Below, piece after piece: positions 8,821 to 17,508 of a stretch of 35,464 bases of DNA. The notes under the pieces were generated by a model, which had not been told where the DNA came from, did no database searches, and worked only from the letters and a program-made list of their open reading frames with translations. The first letter of the stretch is position 1, and each line of letters begins with the position of its first letter. Both the position numbers and the translations under genes were made by a program. The DNA is from Bacteroidales bacterium (GTDB lineage: Bacteria; Bacteroidota; Bacteroidia; Bacteroidales; UBA1402): assembly GCA_028709215.1 (NCBI GenBank), contig JAQVXI010000020.1:1-35464 (forward strand), read 5' to 3'.

Positions 8821-10080
8821 TTATTCTTCGCTGAGCGCTTCTATGGGTTTGATTTGCATGGCCCTCCATGCCGGTAACAAGCCCGCCAGCAATCCCAGTA
8901 CAATGAGCAGGAGCGAGGCGGTGATGGCTACGTCAAAATCAATCATGATGTTTTTTAGGAAAATGCCTTCTTCGGTTGGCAGATTTTGGATCATGTAATC
9001 AAAAAAGGCCAAAATGCCAACCCCCAGGCTAAGCCCAACAAAACCGGCAATGGAAGTAATGACCAGACTTTCCTTTAGAATCTGTCCCACGATGTTGGTC
9101 GGTTTGGCGCCGATGGCCCGACGGATGCCGATTTCCTTGGTGCGTTCCTTGACCGAGACCAACATGATGTTGCTTACGCCAATGGCGCCGGCAAGCAGGG
9201 TTCCGGTTCCCACAATCCAAATCAGAATGCGAATGCCGAGAAATAAGTATCCGAATGTTTTGAATTGATCGGCAATGTTGAAGGATCCAACGGCCCGCTC
9301 GTCCTCCGGTGCGATGTTGTTGCGCTTTTTCAGTATCGTTTTGATTTCATCCTCGATAAATCCGGCCTCCACATCGTCTTGTGCGGTTGCAGCCAAAAAG
9401 TGAACAATATCACCCTGGTTGTACGTGCGTTGCATGGTGGTAAACGGCAGGACAACCATGTCATCGCTTCGTCCTCCGATTTGAATATTACTTAATCCCG
9501 ATCCGACGCCTATGATTCGATAGTAAATGCCGTTGCTTCGGATGATCTGTCCGATGGGATCTTCCAGGGGTTGGAAGAGCGCTTCGTATACATTTTTTCC
9601 GATAAAGCAGACCTTTCGACTTTCCTGAACGTCTACCTCGTTGATGTAACGACCATAGAGTATTTTTTGCTCCTCGATCTTTGCATAATCCGGGTAGCAT
9701 CCTCGTGTAGAAAAGGTTCCTGCTTTTTCACCGCGAACGGTGTTGTTTTCGCTGCGACTTCCAAAAAGCAGGGGAGCAAGGTATTTGATTTCAGGGATGT
9801 TGGCACGAAGGACTTCTATGTCCGAGTTGTGCATGTCCCATCGTCTTCCTTTGCGGAATCCCTGGTAATTGACCGAGGTTTGATCGGTGTAGATAAAACA
9901 GGAATTGGTGGCAAAGCCTTCAATGTTGCTAAGCATTCCCTTCTCCAGTCCGTTCCCGGCTCCGAGCAGTAAAGTAAGCATGAGTATCCCCCAGAAGACC
10001 CCAAACGCGGTAAAGAAACTTCTGACTTTGTTTCGTGTGATGGTCTGCCAGATTTCATGCCATTGATCCATGTCAAACAT
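8821..10080 (-). CDS. MacB-type ABC permease (FtsX fold), second copy
   Basis: 419 residues. The layout is that of MacB/LolC-type permeases without an ATPase domain: one N-terminal membrane helix (about residues 20-42), a large periplasmic MacB-PCD domain (about 45-260), then three membrane helices in the FtsX domain. The coupling motif ERTKEIGIRRAIGAKPTNIV is present. It follows its homologue by 17 bases, so the two probably form a heterodimer driven by the ATPase at 11341-12027. Confidence 0.9.
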   Translation of the reverse strand: MFDMDQWHEIWQTITRNKVRSFFTAFGVFWGILMLTLLLGAGNGLEKGMLSNIEGFATNSCFIYTDQTSVNYQGFRKGRRWDMHNSDIEVLRANIPEIKYLAPLLFGSRSENNTVRGEKAGTFSTRGCYPDYAKIEEQKILYGRYINEVDVQESRKVCFIGKNVYEALFQPLEDPIGQIIRSNGIYYRIIGVGSGLSNIQIGGRSDDMVVLPFTTMQRTYNQGDIVHFLAATAQDDVEAGFIEDEIKTILKKRNNIAPEDERAVGSFNIADQFKTFGYLFLGIRILIWIVGTGTLLAGAIGVSNIMLVSVKERTKEIGIRRAIGAKPTNIVGQILKESLVITSIAGFVGLSLGVGILAFFDYMIQNLPTEEGIFLKNIMIDFDVAITASLLLIVLGLLAGLLPAWRAMQIKPIEALSEE

Positions 10081-10097
10081 AAGCGTAGATTTTTAAA

Positions 10098-11354
10098 TTA
10101 GTCGGCACGCATGGCCTCAATGGGTTTGATTCGAACCGCTTTTCGGGCCGGAATATAGCCGGCGATTAAGCCACAGGCAATGAGAAGAAGCGTTGATAAA
10201 AGCACCACGTTCAAATCGACCGATGGATTTAGAAAAACTTTAAACCGACTCTCTCCGGAACCGCTGCCCAAAAGCGAATTGACCAGTTCGAGTGAACCGA
10301 CCCCCAGCAACATCCCCAAGTATCCAAAGACAGTGGTGATGACCACCGATTCCAGTAATATGGATGTCAGAATGGTGGCCGGAGTAGCGCCCAATGCTTT
10401 GCGGATGCCAAACTCCCGCGTGCGTTCTTTTACGGTAATGACCATAATATTTCCTATGCCTGCCATGCCCCCGATTAGCGTACAAATACCAATAAACAGA
10501 ACAAATAGGTCGATGGTATGAAAGATGGACATGGTTTGTACATAACTGGCTGCCTGGTTCCAGACGCCGAAGGCACTTTTGTCGTCCGGATGAACCCGGT
10601 GTTTTCGATTCAAGCCGGCTCGCAGTCGATCTTCAAACGCCTCATTGTCCTTGATGGTATGCAAGCCCACTACGGTGAGGTAGACTTCATCGGTACGAAG
10701 CCCTCTGTTATACATCAATTGAGCCGTATTGTGTGGTATGTAGCAACGTCCTTGATCGCCTGTACTTGCTTTTCGATCGACCCCAACAACCTGAAAGGGT
10801 ATGGAGCCAATCTGAACCCAATGACCGATGGGATTTTGCTCTTTAAAAAGCGTGTTTGCTACCTGGTCGCTGATGACAACAATCTTTCGACGTTGCATTT
10901 CATCCATCTGATTGATGAATCGTCCCTCATTTGCGTGTATGACAACGTTGTTGATGTATTGATAATCGGGCATTACGCCTTCGATGTTGTAATTTCCGCT
11001 TTCTTGGTTGTAACTCACCGATTGGCTCTGTCCGATATACCCGGATATATACTCAATCTCAGGATGTTGTTGACGCATCCATTGGATGTCCGTGTTGTCA
11101 AATCTCAATCTTCTAAACGCTTTTAGACCCTTGTAGGGCATGCTGCTGCGTCTCGGCCAGACGTTGACCATGTTGGTCGCGCGTTGTTCAAAGTTGGCGG
11201 TGATGCCATTTTTTAAACCTTGCCCCGATCCAAGCAGGAGCATTAGCATAAAAATGCCCCAAGCAACTGCAAAACCGGTCAATACACTGCGTAATTTATT
11301 TTTACGCATGGTATCAATGATTTCCTTTAAGGTGTCAAATTCAAAGATTCTCAT
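10098..11354 (-). CDS. MacB-type ABC permease (FtsX fold), first copy
   Basis: I place the start at the ATG at 11354 (MRIFEFDTLKEIIDTMRKN), which gives 418 residues, aligns with the neighbouring permease and overlaps the ATPase stop by 14 bases. A longer frame upstream would overlap the ATPase gene by about 95 bases and adds residues unlike the family. One N-terminal helix, a periplasmic domain and three C-terminal helices with the FtsX motif ERTREFGIRKALGATPATIL are visible. Confidence 0.9.
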   Translation of the reverse strand: MRIFEFDTLKEIIDTMRKNKLRSVLTGFAVAWGIFMLMLLLGSGQGLKNGITANFEQRATNMVNVWPRRSSMPYKGLKAFRRLRFDNTDIQWMRQQHPEIEYISGYIGQSQSVSYNQESGNYNIEGVMPDYQYINNVVIHANEGRFINQMDEMQRRKIVVISDQVANTLFKEQNPIGHWVQIGSIPFQVVGVDRKASTGDQGRCYIPHNTAQLMYNRGLRTDEVYLTVVGLHTIKDNEAFEDRLRAGLNRKHRVHPDDKSAFGVWNQAASYVQTMSIFHTIDLFVLFIGICTLIGGMAGIGNIMVITVKERTREFGIRKALGATPATILTSILLESVVITTVFGYLGMLLGVGSLELVNSLLGSGSGESRFKVFLNPSVDLNVVLLSTLLLIACGLIAGYIPARKAVRIKPIEAMRAD

Positions 11355-12027
11355 GGTGCTTGCGAATATCCGATTCGATGATGCCATCTCTAAGATGGAT
11401 GATGCGTTTGGTTTTTTCGGCGACCGATTGTTCATGCGTGACGATAATGGTCGTGATCCCCATGTTGTTTACCTCGGTAAGCAGTTGCATGACCTCTTCT
11501 GTGGTTGTGCTGTCCAACGCTCCGGTAGGTTCGTCAGCCAGGATGATGCTGGGCTTGGTAATCAGCGCTCTGGCAATTGCGATGCGTTGCTTTTGTCCTC
11601 CGGACAATTCGTTCGGGTAGTGATGCCACCACTCCTTCAAACCCAGTCGATCCAAGTAGTCCATGGCCATTTGATTTCTGCGTTTTCGGGTAATGCCTTT
11701 ATAAAAGAGCGGCAACGCGACGTTTTCCAAGGCGTTTTTGAAGGGGATAAGGTTGAACGATTGGAAAATGAAGCCAATCATTTTGTTTCGATACGCAGCC
11801 GATTGCGTTTCACTCAAATGTTGAATGCGCTTGCCGTCCAATACATACTGCCCCTCATCGTAGTCATCCAGAATACCCAAGATGTTGAGCATGGTTGACT
11901 TGCCGGAACCCGATGCACCCATGATGGAGACGTATTCACCGGCATCAATGTCCATATTAAGACCTTTTAGGACGTGTAGTGGTTGGGCTCCCGGATACGT
12001 TTTGTGGATGTTTTCAAAGTGTATCAT
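11341..12027 (-). CDS. MacB/LolD-type ABC ATPase
   Basis: 228 residues. Walker A GASGSGKST is at residues 37-45, then the Q-loop FQSFNLIPF, signature LSGGQKQRIAIARAL, Walker B IILADEPTGALD and H-loop VTHEQ. This is the stand-alone ATPase of a MacB-like exporter; the two following genes supply the membrane halves. The start overlaps the GntR stop by 14 bases. Confidence 0.92.
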   Translation of the reverse strand: MIHFENIHKTYPGAQPLHVLKGLNMDIDAGEYVSIMGASGSGKSTMLNILGILDDYDEGQYVLDGKRIQHLSETQSAAYRNKMIGFIFQSFNLIPFKNALENVALPLFYKGITRKRRNQMAMDYLDRLGLKEWWHHYPNELSGGQKQRIAIARALITKPSIILADEPTGALDSTTTEEVMQLLTEVNNMGITTIIVTHEQSVAEKTKRIIHLRDGIIESDIRKHHENL

Positions 12028-12388
12028 TCGATTTCAGATAATGTTGATACCGTTCGATGATGTCGTTCGGCTCAATGTTGAGTAGTTTCATGTTTTTAAA
12101 AAGATCGGGAAGAACATTCTCGTAAAAATCCTCTTTTTTGTATGATTGAATGCGTTCGACTGCCTTCGTTTCCGTGAAGTAGCCGATGCCGCGTTTGTTG
12201 AAAATAATTCCTTTCTGTTGAAGGAAATCGTAGCTTCTCAAAACCGTATTTGGATTAACCTGTACGTTTGCAGCCATCTCCCTTACGGAAGGGATTTTTT
12301 CTTCCGGAGGCCATTCTCCCGCCAGAATGCGCTCGCAGAGTATTTCGGCGATTTGTAGATAGATGCTTTTATGCTGATCAAAATCCAT
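12014..12388 (-). CDS. GntR-family (YtrA-like) repressor, cassette 2
   Basis: 124 residues with the GntR winged helix (ILAGEWPPEEKIPSVREMAA, NPNTVLRSYDFLQQKGIIFNKRGIGYF) and a short tail (KAVERIQSYKKEDFYENVLPDLFKNMKLL) clearly related to the tail of the cassette 1 repressor (GAVERIQMQERTAFFANDLPEFIHKVNLL). It is inserted between the first ABC pair and the MacB exporter genes, overlapping the first by 1 base (TAATG) and the second by 14, so all eight genes could be under its control. Confidence 0.9.
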   Translation of the reverse strand: MDFDQHKSIYLQIAEILCERILAGEWPPEEKIPSVREMAANVQVNPNTVLRSYDFLQQKGIIFNKRGIGYFTETKAVERIQSYKKEDFYENVLPDLFKNMKLLNIEPNDIIERYQHYLKSNDTL

Positions 12389-13128
12389 TATTGCTCCTTT
12401 CTTTTAAAAATATAATAGGTAACGGTCCAAGCGACCAGTGGGAAAACATAGGCAATCCAATAGTACGCGTTTTTTAAAAGCGTTTTTAATTCTTCTTCAT
12501 TTAAGTACCAATCCTCCGAACCATTCATTCGAGATTTGATTATGCCAAATTCAGACCAATTGGGAAGGACAAAACGTACGAAAATAAAACTGGTCAGCAT
12601 CACAAGGATTAAGTACAATCCAATCGTTTTGGCAACCGGATGTTTCTTAAATAAAACGGAACCAAAGAAAAAGAAGGCGTGCAGTACGGAGGCTGTGTTT
12701 ACAAGCATCAACAGTTTTTGACCGTCCGGAAAGCCGTATGGTATGTGTGTCGAGGCAACGGCATTGCCCAAGCTTAGTCCCAGAAAGTGGACGAGGTAAG
12801 AAAAGGACAGCATGATGATCAATGCAAACGGAGCGCTGTAACTCCATGCCGCAAGGTATTTTTCGAGACTGCTGGCCGGAGTTAATAGATACTGCATGGC
12901 CGTCTGGTTTTGCCGTAGTTGAAAGAACACATCGTTGCTGAGAATCATCGTAAAAAGAATCGTGATCAATCCAAAAGAAGAAAAACCGTTGGAAGAGGCT
13001 TTTTGTATGGCAAAATAATCTTGAATAAGGATCACTGCAGCTGCAATACCCAAAAGGATCAAGTGCCGAAATCTCAACAGAAGCAACAGCGAGTTGAATT
13101 GTGTCAAATAGCGTTTGAAGGAGAACAT
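12388..13128 (-). CDS. ABC-2 type membrane permease (cassette 2)
   Basis: 246 residues with about six hydrophobic segments. It shares the motif MQYLLTPASSLEKYL with the permease of cassette 1 (MEYLLIPASTFEKYV) and has the same place between ATPase and GntR genes. The ATPase stop lies 2 bases upstream. Substrate unknown. Confidence 0.85.
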   Translation of the reverse strand: MFSFKRYLTQFNSLLLLLRFRHLILLGIAAAVILIQDYFAIQKASSNGFSSFGLITILFTMILSNDVFFQLRQNQTAMQYLLTPASSLEKYLAAWSYSAPFALIIMLSFSYLVHFLGLSLGNAVASTHIPYGFPDGQKLLMLVNTASVLHAFFFFGSVLFKKHPVAKTIGLYLILVMLTSFIFVRFVLPNWSEFGIIKSRMNGSEDWYLNEEELKTLLKNAYYWIAYVFPLVAWTVTYYIFKRKEQ

Positions 13129-13130
13129 GG

Positions 13131-13967
13131 TTATTCGTTTAATAGGTTTTGAATCGTTTTCGGGTTCTGAATGGCATAGTTGAACAAGATTTCCAAGTCC
13201 AATTTGCTTTCCGTATGCGCGGTGTTCGGTTGAATATACGCATAGCCCAGCGGTGTCAATTCGTGGTATAGGCTATTCTGAATCGAATCGGGTGTACGAG
13301 TGTTTCCGAAATGCAATTTTTCACAAATCTCATGGGTAGTTTTATTGATGAGTATTTGCTGTCCTTCCAAAAGGATGACGCAGTCAATCAAACTATCCAA
13401 ATCCCGTACCTGATGGGTCGATAGAATCACACAACGGTCGTCTGTGGTTAATTCGGCAACAAGTTTGCGGAATTTTGATTTGGAAGGAATGTCCAAGCCG
13501 TTCGTTGGCTCATCCATAATCAGCAAGCCGGTTTGGGTGGCCAAGGCAAAGCTGATGGCAATTTTTTTCTTTTGTCCAAAGGAAAGATTCTTGATTTTTG
13601 CTTTTGGATCCACTTCAAATTCGGAGAGGCAACGATAAAATAGTGTCGAGTCAAACCGACTCCACATGGGCCCGAAAATCTTAAGATACACGGCAATGGT
13701 TGTATCCGGCAACCAAACGTCTTCGGGGAGAAAAAAGATTTGATCCAGCGTTTGTGCGATCCGCTTCTTTGTATCGACTCCCATAAAAAGGCAGCTTCCT
13801 TTGTCAATACGGGAGACACCGGTGATGTTTTTTAACAGGGTCGTTTTGCCCGCACCGTTTTTTCCGAGTAATCCATAAATGTGACCGGCCTTCAACGTGA
13901 CATTGAGGTCGCTAAAAATCGGTTTGCCATGCCTATAAGCAAAATGCATGTTTTGAATGTCTATCAT
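13131..13967 (-). CDS. ABC transporter ATP-binding protein (cassette 2)
   Basis: 278 residues. Walker A GKNGAGKTT is at 35-43, then the signature LSFGQKKKIAISFAL, Walker B LLIMDEPTNGLD and H-loop STHQVRDLDSL. It matches the cassette 1 ATPase segment by segment (for example DEPTNGLD-PSKS-FRK in both), so the two are paralogues. It is the first gene of an eight-gene minus-strand cluster ending with the TolC-type protein. Confidence 0.92.
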   Translation of the reverse strand: MIDIQNMHFAYRHGKPIFSDLNVTLKAGHIYGLLGKNGAGKTTLLKNITGVSRIDKGSCLFMGVDTKKRIAQTLDQIFFLPEDVWLPDTTIAVYLKIFGPMWSRFDSTLFYRCLSEFEVDPKAKIKNLSFGQKKKIAISFALATQTGLLIMDEPTNGLDIPSKSKFRKLVAELTTDDRCVILSTHQVRDLDSLIDCVILLEGQQILINKTTHEICEKLHFGNTRTPDSIQNSLYHELTPLGYAYIQPNTAHTESKLDLEILFNYAIQNPKTIQNLLNE

Positions 13968-13976
13968 CTTATAGTT

Positions 13977-13997
13977 GTTTAGTGTATTACGATACTA
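13977..13997 (-). promoter_or_regulatory. Putative GntR operator of ABC cassette 2
   Basis: On the minus strand the sequence follows TAGTA(N3)TA(N2)ACACTAAAC, as at 2524-2544, again nine bases before the ATPase ATG, and contains TAGT-N10-ACTA. On the plus strand the overlapping pair AGTGTA-N12-GACACT (13981-14004) resembles the AGTGTA/TACACT repeat I recall for YtrA of Bacillus; that comparison is from memory. Confidence 0.6.
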
Positions 13998-14005
13998 AGA
14001 CACTG

Positions 14006-14036
14006 CAAAGGAAAATACTTTTTTTTAAATTCCCAA
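14006..14036 (-). promoter_or_regulatory. Promoter of ABC cassette 2 / exporter cluster
   Basis: On the minus strand TTG (14034-14036) and TTCCTTTG (14006-14013) are separated by 20 bases, with one mismatch to TAnnTTTG, as in the cassette 1 promoter. The putative operator starts 8 bases downstream of the -7 box. Confidence 0.55.
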
Positions 14037-14089
14037 CTTTTTTCCGAAAAAGTGATGATTTTTATCCCTTTTTTCTCATTAAGAAGTGG

Positions 14090-14097
14090 CATCTTTG
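14090..14097 (+). promoter_or_regulatory. Probable -7 box for GH3-ROK operon
   Basis: CATCTTTG differs from TAnnTTTG in the first base and lies 27 bases before the chosen GH3 start at 14125. No clear TTG is seen upstream. Its presence argues against a start at 14086. Confidence 0.4.
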
Positions 14098-14124
14098 CAA
14101 AATAGCCCTTTAAAGAGAATTGCC

Positions 14125-16452
14125 ATGACTCGAACGTTCTTGTCCGCTTTGTTTTTTGTTTGCATCGTTTTGCTGAATTCGTGTACTCCTCCGTCGAGCC
14201 AACCGGCCATCGAAGCGGATGCTGACATCGAAAAAAACATCGAAACCTGGATCGATCGACTAAGCCTAGAAGAAAAGGTTGGGCAAATGACGCAGTTGAC
14301 CATCGATTTGCTGGAGGATAAAACGCACAAAGATCGTTTTGAGTTTGACACAATCCAGTTGGACAGCTTGTTTCGTGTGTATAAAGTCGGCTCCATTTTG
14401 AACGTACCCTTATCCATTGCTCAGGATACTCAAAATTGGACACGCATCATTACAAAGATTCAGGAAATTTCCATGCGCGAGATAGGTATTCCGTGCATTT
14501 ACGGAGTGGATCAAATCCATGGAACGACGTATACGCTGGGTGGAACACTATTCCCGCAAGGCATCAATATGGCGGCTTCATTCAACCGACAATTGGTTCG
14601 TACAAGCGCCTCCATTTGCGCGTATGAAACACGTGCAGGCAATATACCCTGGACATTTGCACCGGTTTTGGATCTGGGGCGCGATCCCAGATGGCCCAGA
14701 ATGTGGGAGAATTACGGTGAAGATGTGTTTGTGAATGCCGAAATGGGGGTTGAGGCGGTCTTGGGTTTTCAAGGGAACGATCCCAATCGGGTTGGTCCGC
14801 AACACATCGCCTCCTGTTTGAAACATTATATGGGATATGGAGTACCTGTGTCGGGTAAGGATCGAACCCCTTCATCCATTACGCCGATTGATATGCGTGA
14901 AAAACATTTTGAACCCTTTCGAAAAGCGGTTCAGGCGGGAGCCTTATCGGTTATGGTCAATTCTTCCAGCAACGACGGCGTGCCGTTTCATGCCAATGCG
15001 ATGTACTTAACGAAATGGCTCAAAGAGGATTTGAACTGGGATGGGCTGATTGTAACGGATTGGAACGACATTAATAATTTGTATACGCGCGAACGTGTAG
15101 CCCACGATGAACGTGAAGCCATTAAAATCGCCATCAATGCCGGAATCGACCTGTCGATGGTGCCCTATTCAACCAGTTTTTGCCGTCATTTGATTTCATT
15201 GGTACAAGAGGGTGAGGTGTCCATGGATCGAATCGATGATGCGGTAAGGCGTGTGCTTCGATTAAAATATCGTTTGGGTCTGTTTGAGCGACCGAGTTGG
15301 TCGTCTTCCGAATATCCGGAGTTCGCATCGGCCGCATCGGCCGCCGTTGCATTGCGTTCTGCAGAAGAATCACAGGTCCTCTTAAAAAATAAGAACGCAT
15401 TGCTGCCCTTAAAACCTTCGATGAAGTTGCTGGTTACCGGGCCCAATGCGAACAGTATGCGGTCGCTGAATGGTGGTTGGTCCTATTCCTGGCAGGGGAA
15501 TAAAGCAGACGAATGTGCTGCTCAGTACAATACCATTTACGAAGCCTTGATTGCAAAACTGGGTGCGGATCGTGTGGTTTTTGAACCCGGTGTTCGGTAC
15601 AATGAGCGCGGTCAGTGGTGGATGGAACATGAGCCCGAAATCGAAAAAGCGGTACGTGCAGCAAAGGATGTGGATTGCATCATTGCCTGTATCGGTGAAA
15701 ATTCCTATTGTGAGACACCGGGAAACCTTTCTGATTTGAGGCTGTCCGAAAATCAGCGCAATTTGATCAAAGCATTGAGTGAAACGGGTAAACCAATCGT
15801 ACTTATATTAAATCAGGGCAGACCCAGAATCATTCGGGATATAGAGCCGTTGGCCGATGCGGTAATTAATGCGATGCTGCCCGGCAATTACGGAGGGGAT
15901 GCCTTGGCCAATTTGTTGGTTGGTGAGGCCAATTTTAGTGCGAAATTACCCTTTACGTATCCAAAGGAACCCCATTCACTGGTTACCTATGATTACAAAC
16001 CGAGTGAACAGACCGATCGAATGGACGGGGCGTACAATTACGACGCGGTTGTGTCGGTTCAATGGGCATTTGGATACGGCTTGAGTTATACATCCTTTGA
16101 ATACGATAATTTCCGGGTGGAACCCACTCAATTTACTTGGGAGGATAGCCTGACGTTTTCGGTCGATGTGACAAATGTCGGCTCGCGTGTCGGAAAAGAG
16201 GCTGTGTTGCTGTTTTCCAGTGATCTGGTGGCACGCATTACGCCGGACAACCGCCGGCTACGAGCCTTTGATAAGTACGAAATTGAGCCGGGTGAAACGG
16301 TCACGGCTACGTTCCAATTGAAAGGTTCTGACCTGGCTTTTGTGGATTCCAATGGTGAGTGGTGTCTTGAGTCAGGCCAGTTCCGTATGCAAGCGGGAAA
16401 TCAAGTACTAATGTTGGATTGTGTAGAAACGAAAAACGGATTAAAAAAATAA
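14125..16452 (+). CDS. GH3 beta-glucosidase-type lipoprotein
   Basis: The ATG at 14125 gives a lipoprotein signal ([20 protein letters not shown], lipobox LNSC) directly at the N-terminus; an upstream ATG at 14086 would bury it. The 775-residue protein has the GH3 N-terminal barrel with the nucleophile Asp312 in LIVTDWND, the (alpha/beta) sandwich domain ([29 protein letters not shown]) and a fibronectin III-like C-terminal domain (PFGYGLSY-type motif [28 protein letters not shown]). It should release glucose, or xylose, from oligosaccharides at the periplasmic or outer membrane side. The ROK kinase follows 4 bases later, so the released sugar may be phosphorylated by it. Confidence 0.93.
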   Translation: MTRTFLSALFFVCIVLLNSCTPPSSQPAIEADADIEKNIETWIDRLSLEEKVGQMTQLTIDLLEDKTHKDRFEFDTIQLDSLFRVYKVGSILNVPLSIAQDTQNWTRIITKIQEISMREIGIPCIYGVDQIHGTTYTLGGTLFPQGINMAASFNRQLVRTSASICAYETRAGNIPWTFAPVLDLGRDPRWPRMWENYGEDVFVNAEMGVEAVLGFQGNDPNRVGPQHIASCLKHYMGYGVPVSGKDRTPSSITPIDMREKHFEPFRKAVQAGALSVMVNSSSNDGVPFHANAMYLTKWLKEDLNWDGLIVTDWNDINNLYTRERVAHDEREAIKIAINAGIDLSMVPYSTSFCRHLISLVQEGEVSMDRIDDAVRRVLRLKYRLGLFERPSWSSSEYPEFASAASAAVALRSAEESQVLLKNKNALLPLKPSMKLLVTGPNANSMRSLNGGWSYSWQGNKADECAAQYNTIYEALIAKLGADRVVFEPGVRYNERGQWWMEHEPEIEKAVRAAKDVDCIIACIGENSYCETPGNLSDLRLSENQRNLIKALSETGKPIVLILNQGRPRIIRDIEPLADAVINAMLPGNYGGDALANLLVGEANFSAKLPFTYPKEPHSLVTYDYKPSEQTDRMDGAYNYDAVVSVQWAFGYGLSYTSFEYDNFRVEPTQFTWEDSLTFSVDVTNVGSRVGKEAVLLFSSDLVARITPDNRRLRAFDKYEIEPGETVTATFQLKGSDLAFVDSNGEWCLESGQFRMQAGNQVLMLDCVETKNGLKK

Positions 16453-16456
16453 AGAT

Positions 16457-17443
16457 ATGGATTCGAAAACCTATGTTTTGGGCGTCGATTTGGGAGGAAC
16501 GAATACGAAAATCGGATTGGTAAATTCAGAGGGAGAAGTACTGACTCAAAAGAAACTAAAAACAAGTGCGTATCCCAATATTGATCGCTTCGTGGATGCG
16601 TTGGCCTCGGCTTGCGATGTCTTGTTGTCCTTTTTACCGAAAGGTGCTGTAGCAATGGGGATAGGGATTGGAGCGCCCAATGCGAGTGCTTTGACCGGAA
16701 ACATCGAATTTGCACCCAATTTGCCCTGGAAAGGGGTTGTGCCCTTGGCGGCCATGCTTTCGGATTGCATTCAATTGCCGGTTTACATCATCAATGATGC
16801 CAAGGCTGCCGCACTGGGCGAGTCGCGTTTTGGAGTAGCCAGGGATCTGACGGATTTTATCATGATTACGTTGGGAACGGGTATTGGAAGCGGATTGTTT
16901 GTTCGAGGCAATCTGGTCAGTGGAACCAAAGGTTTTGCCGGAGAATTGGGCCATATGACAGTCATACCCGACGGTCGGTTGTGTGGGTGCGGACGTCGTG
17001 GCTGCTTGGAAACGTATGCTTCTGCTACCGGCTTGGTGCGTACGGCGATAGAACGTTTGCAGCAAGGCAATACGGTCAGTCGTCTGTCTGAAATTAATCC
17101 GGAACAGATGACCTCGTATGAGGTTTTTAAAGCCGCTGAAGCAGGGGATGCTGTAGCCGGTGAGGTGTTTGAACGTACGGGGGAAATCTTAGGAAAAGCG
17201 TTGTCCAATATGGTCTTGGCTACCGATCCACAGGCGATTGTGATGTTTGGAGGTTTGCTTAAGTCGGGTAAATGGTTGTTGGATCCGGTACGTAAACATT
17301 TTGAAGCGAATCTGATGCATGTATATCAAAACCGCATTCCAATCCTTACATCGAGTCTGGATGATGCCAACGCGGCCATTCTTGGCGCAGCAGCATTGGT
17401 TTGGGAAAACCAGGGAAGACCACCGATTTGGGAAAAAAAATGA
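16457..17443 (+). CDS. ROK-family sugar kinase (probable glucokinase)
   Basis: 328 residues. It has the ATP-binding motif GVDLGGTNTKIGLV at the N-terminus, the second phosphate motif ITLGTGIGSGLFV, the sugar-binding GELGHMTV and the zinc motif CGCGRRGCLETY near residue 175. There is no DNA-binding domain, so it is a kinase rather than a ROK repressor. It lies 4 bases after the GH3 gene and probably shares its transcript, phosphorylating glucose in the cytoplasm. Confidence 0.9.
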   Translation: MDSKTYVLGVDLGGTNTKIGLVNSEGEVLTQKKLKTSAYPNIDRFVDALASACDVLLSFLPKGAVAMGIGIGAPNASALTGNIEFAPNLPWKGVVPLAAMLSDCIQLPVYIINDAKAAALGESRFGVARDLTDFIMITLGTGIGSGLFVRGNLVSGTKGFAGELGHMTVIPDGRLCGCGRRGCLETYASATGLVRTAIERLQQGNTVSRLSEINPEQMTSYEVFKAAEAGDAVAGEVFERTGEILGKALSNMVLATDPQAIVMFGGLLKSGKWLLDPVRKHFEANLMHVYQNRIPILTSSLDDANAAILGAAALVWENQGRPPIWEKK

Positions 17444-17470
17444 TGTGCTTCTTTACGGGAATACAGTCGG

Positions 17471-17505
17471 AATTGATTAGCTTTGCAAGTCATTTCTAAT
17501 CAATT
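17471..17505 (+). promoter_or_regulatory. purH promoter inside an inverted repeat
   Basis: TAGCTTTG (17478-17485) is an exact TAnnTTTG box. It is embraced by a perfect 10-bp inverted repeat, AATTGATTAG (17471-17480) and CTAATCAATT (17496-17505), spaced by 15 bases and ending 3 bases before the purH ATG. This could be an operator covering promoter and start. Confidence 0.5.
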
Positions 17506-17508
17506 CAT

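Noticed and set aside
10518-11898. Long plus-strand reading frames (202 and 252 codons) opposite the MacB-type permease and ATPase
   Set aside because: They lie antisense to genes with clear motifs, and their translations show no domain or signal.
14086-14124. Upstream start for the GH3 gene
   Set aside because: It would hide the lipoprotein signal and overlap the probable -7 box.
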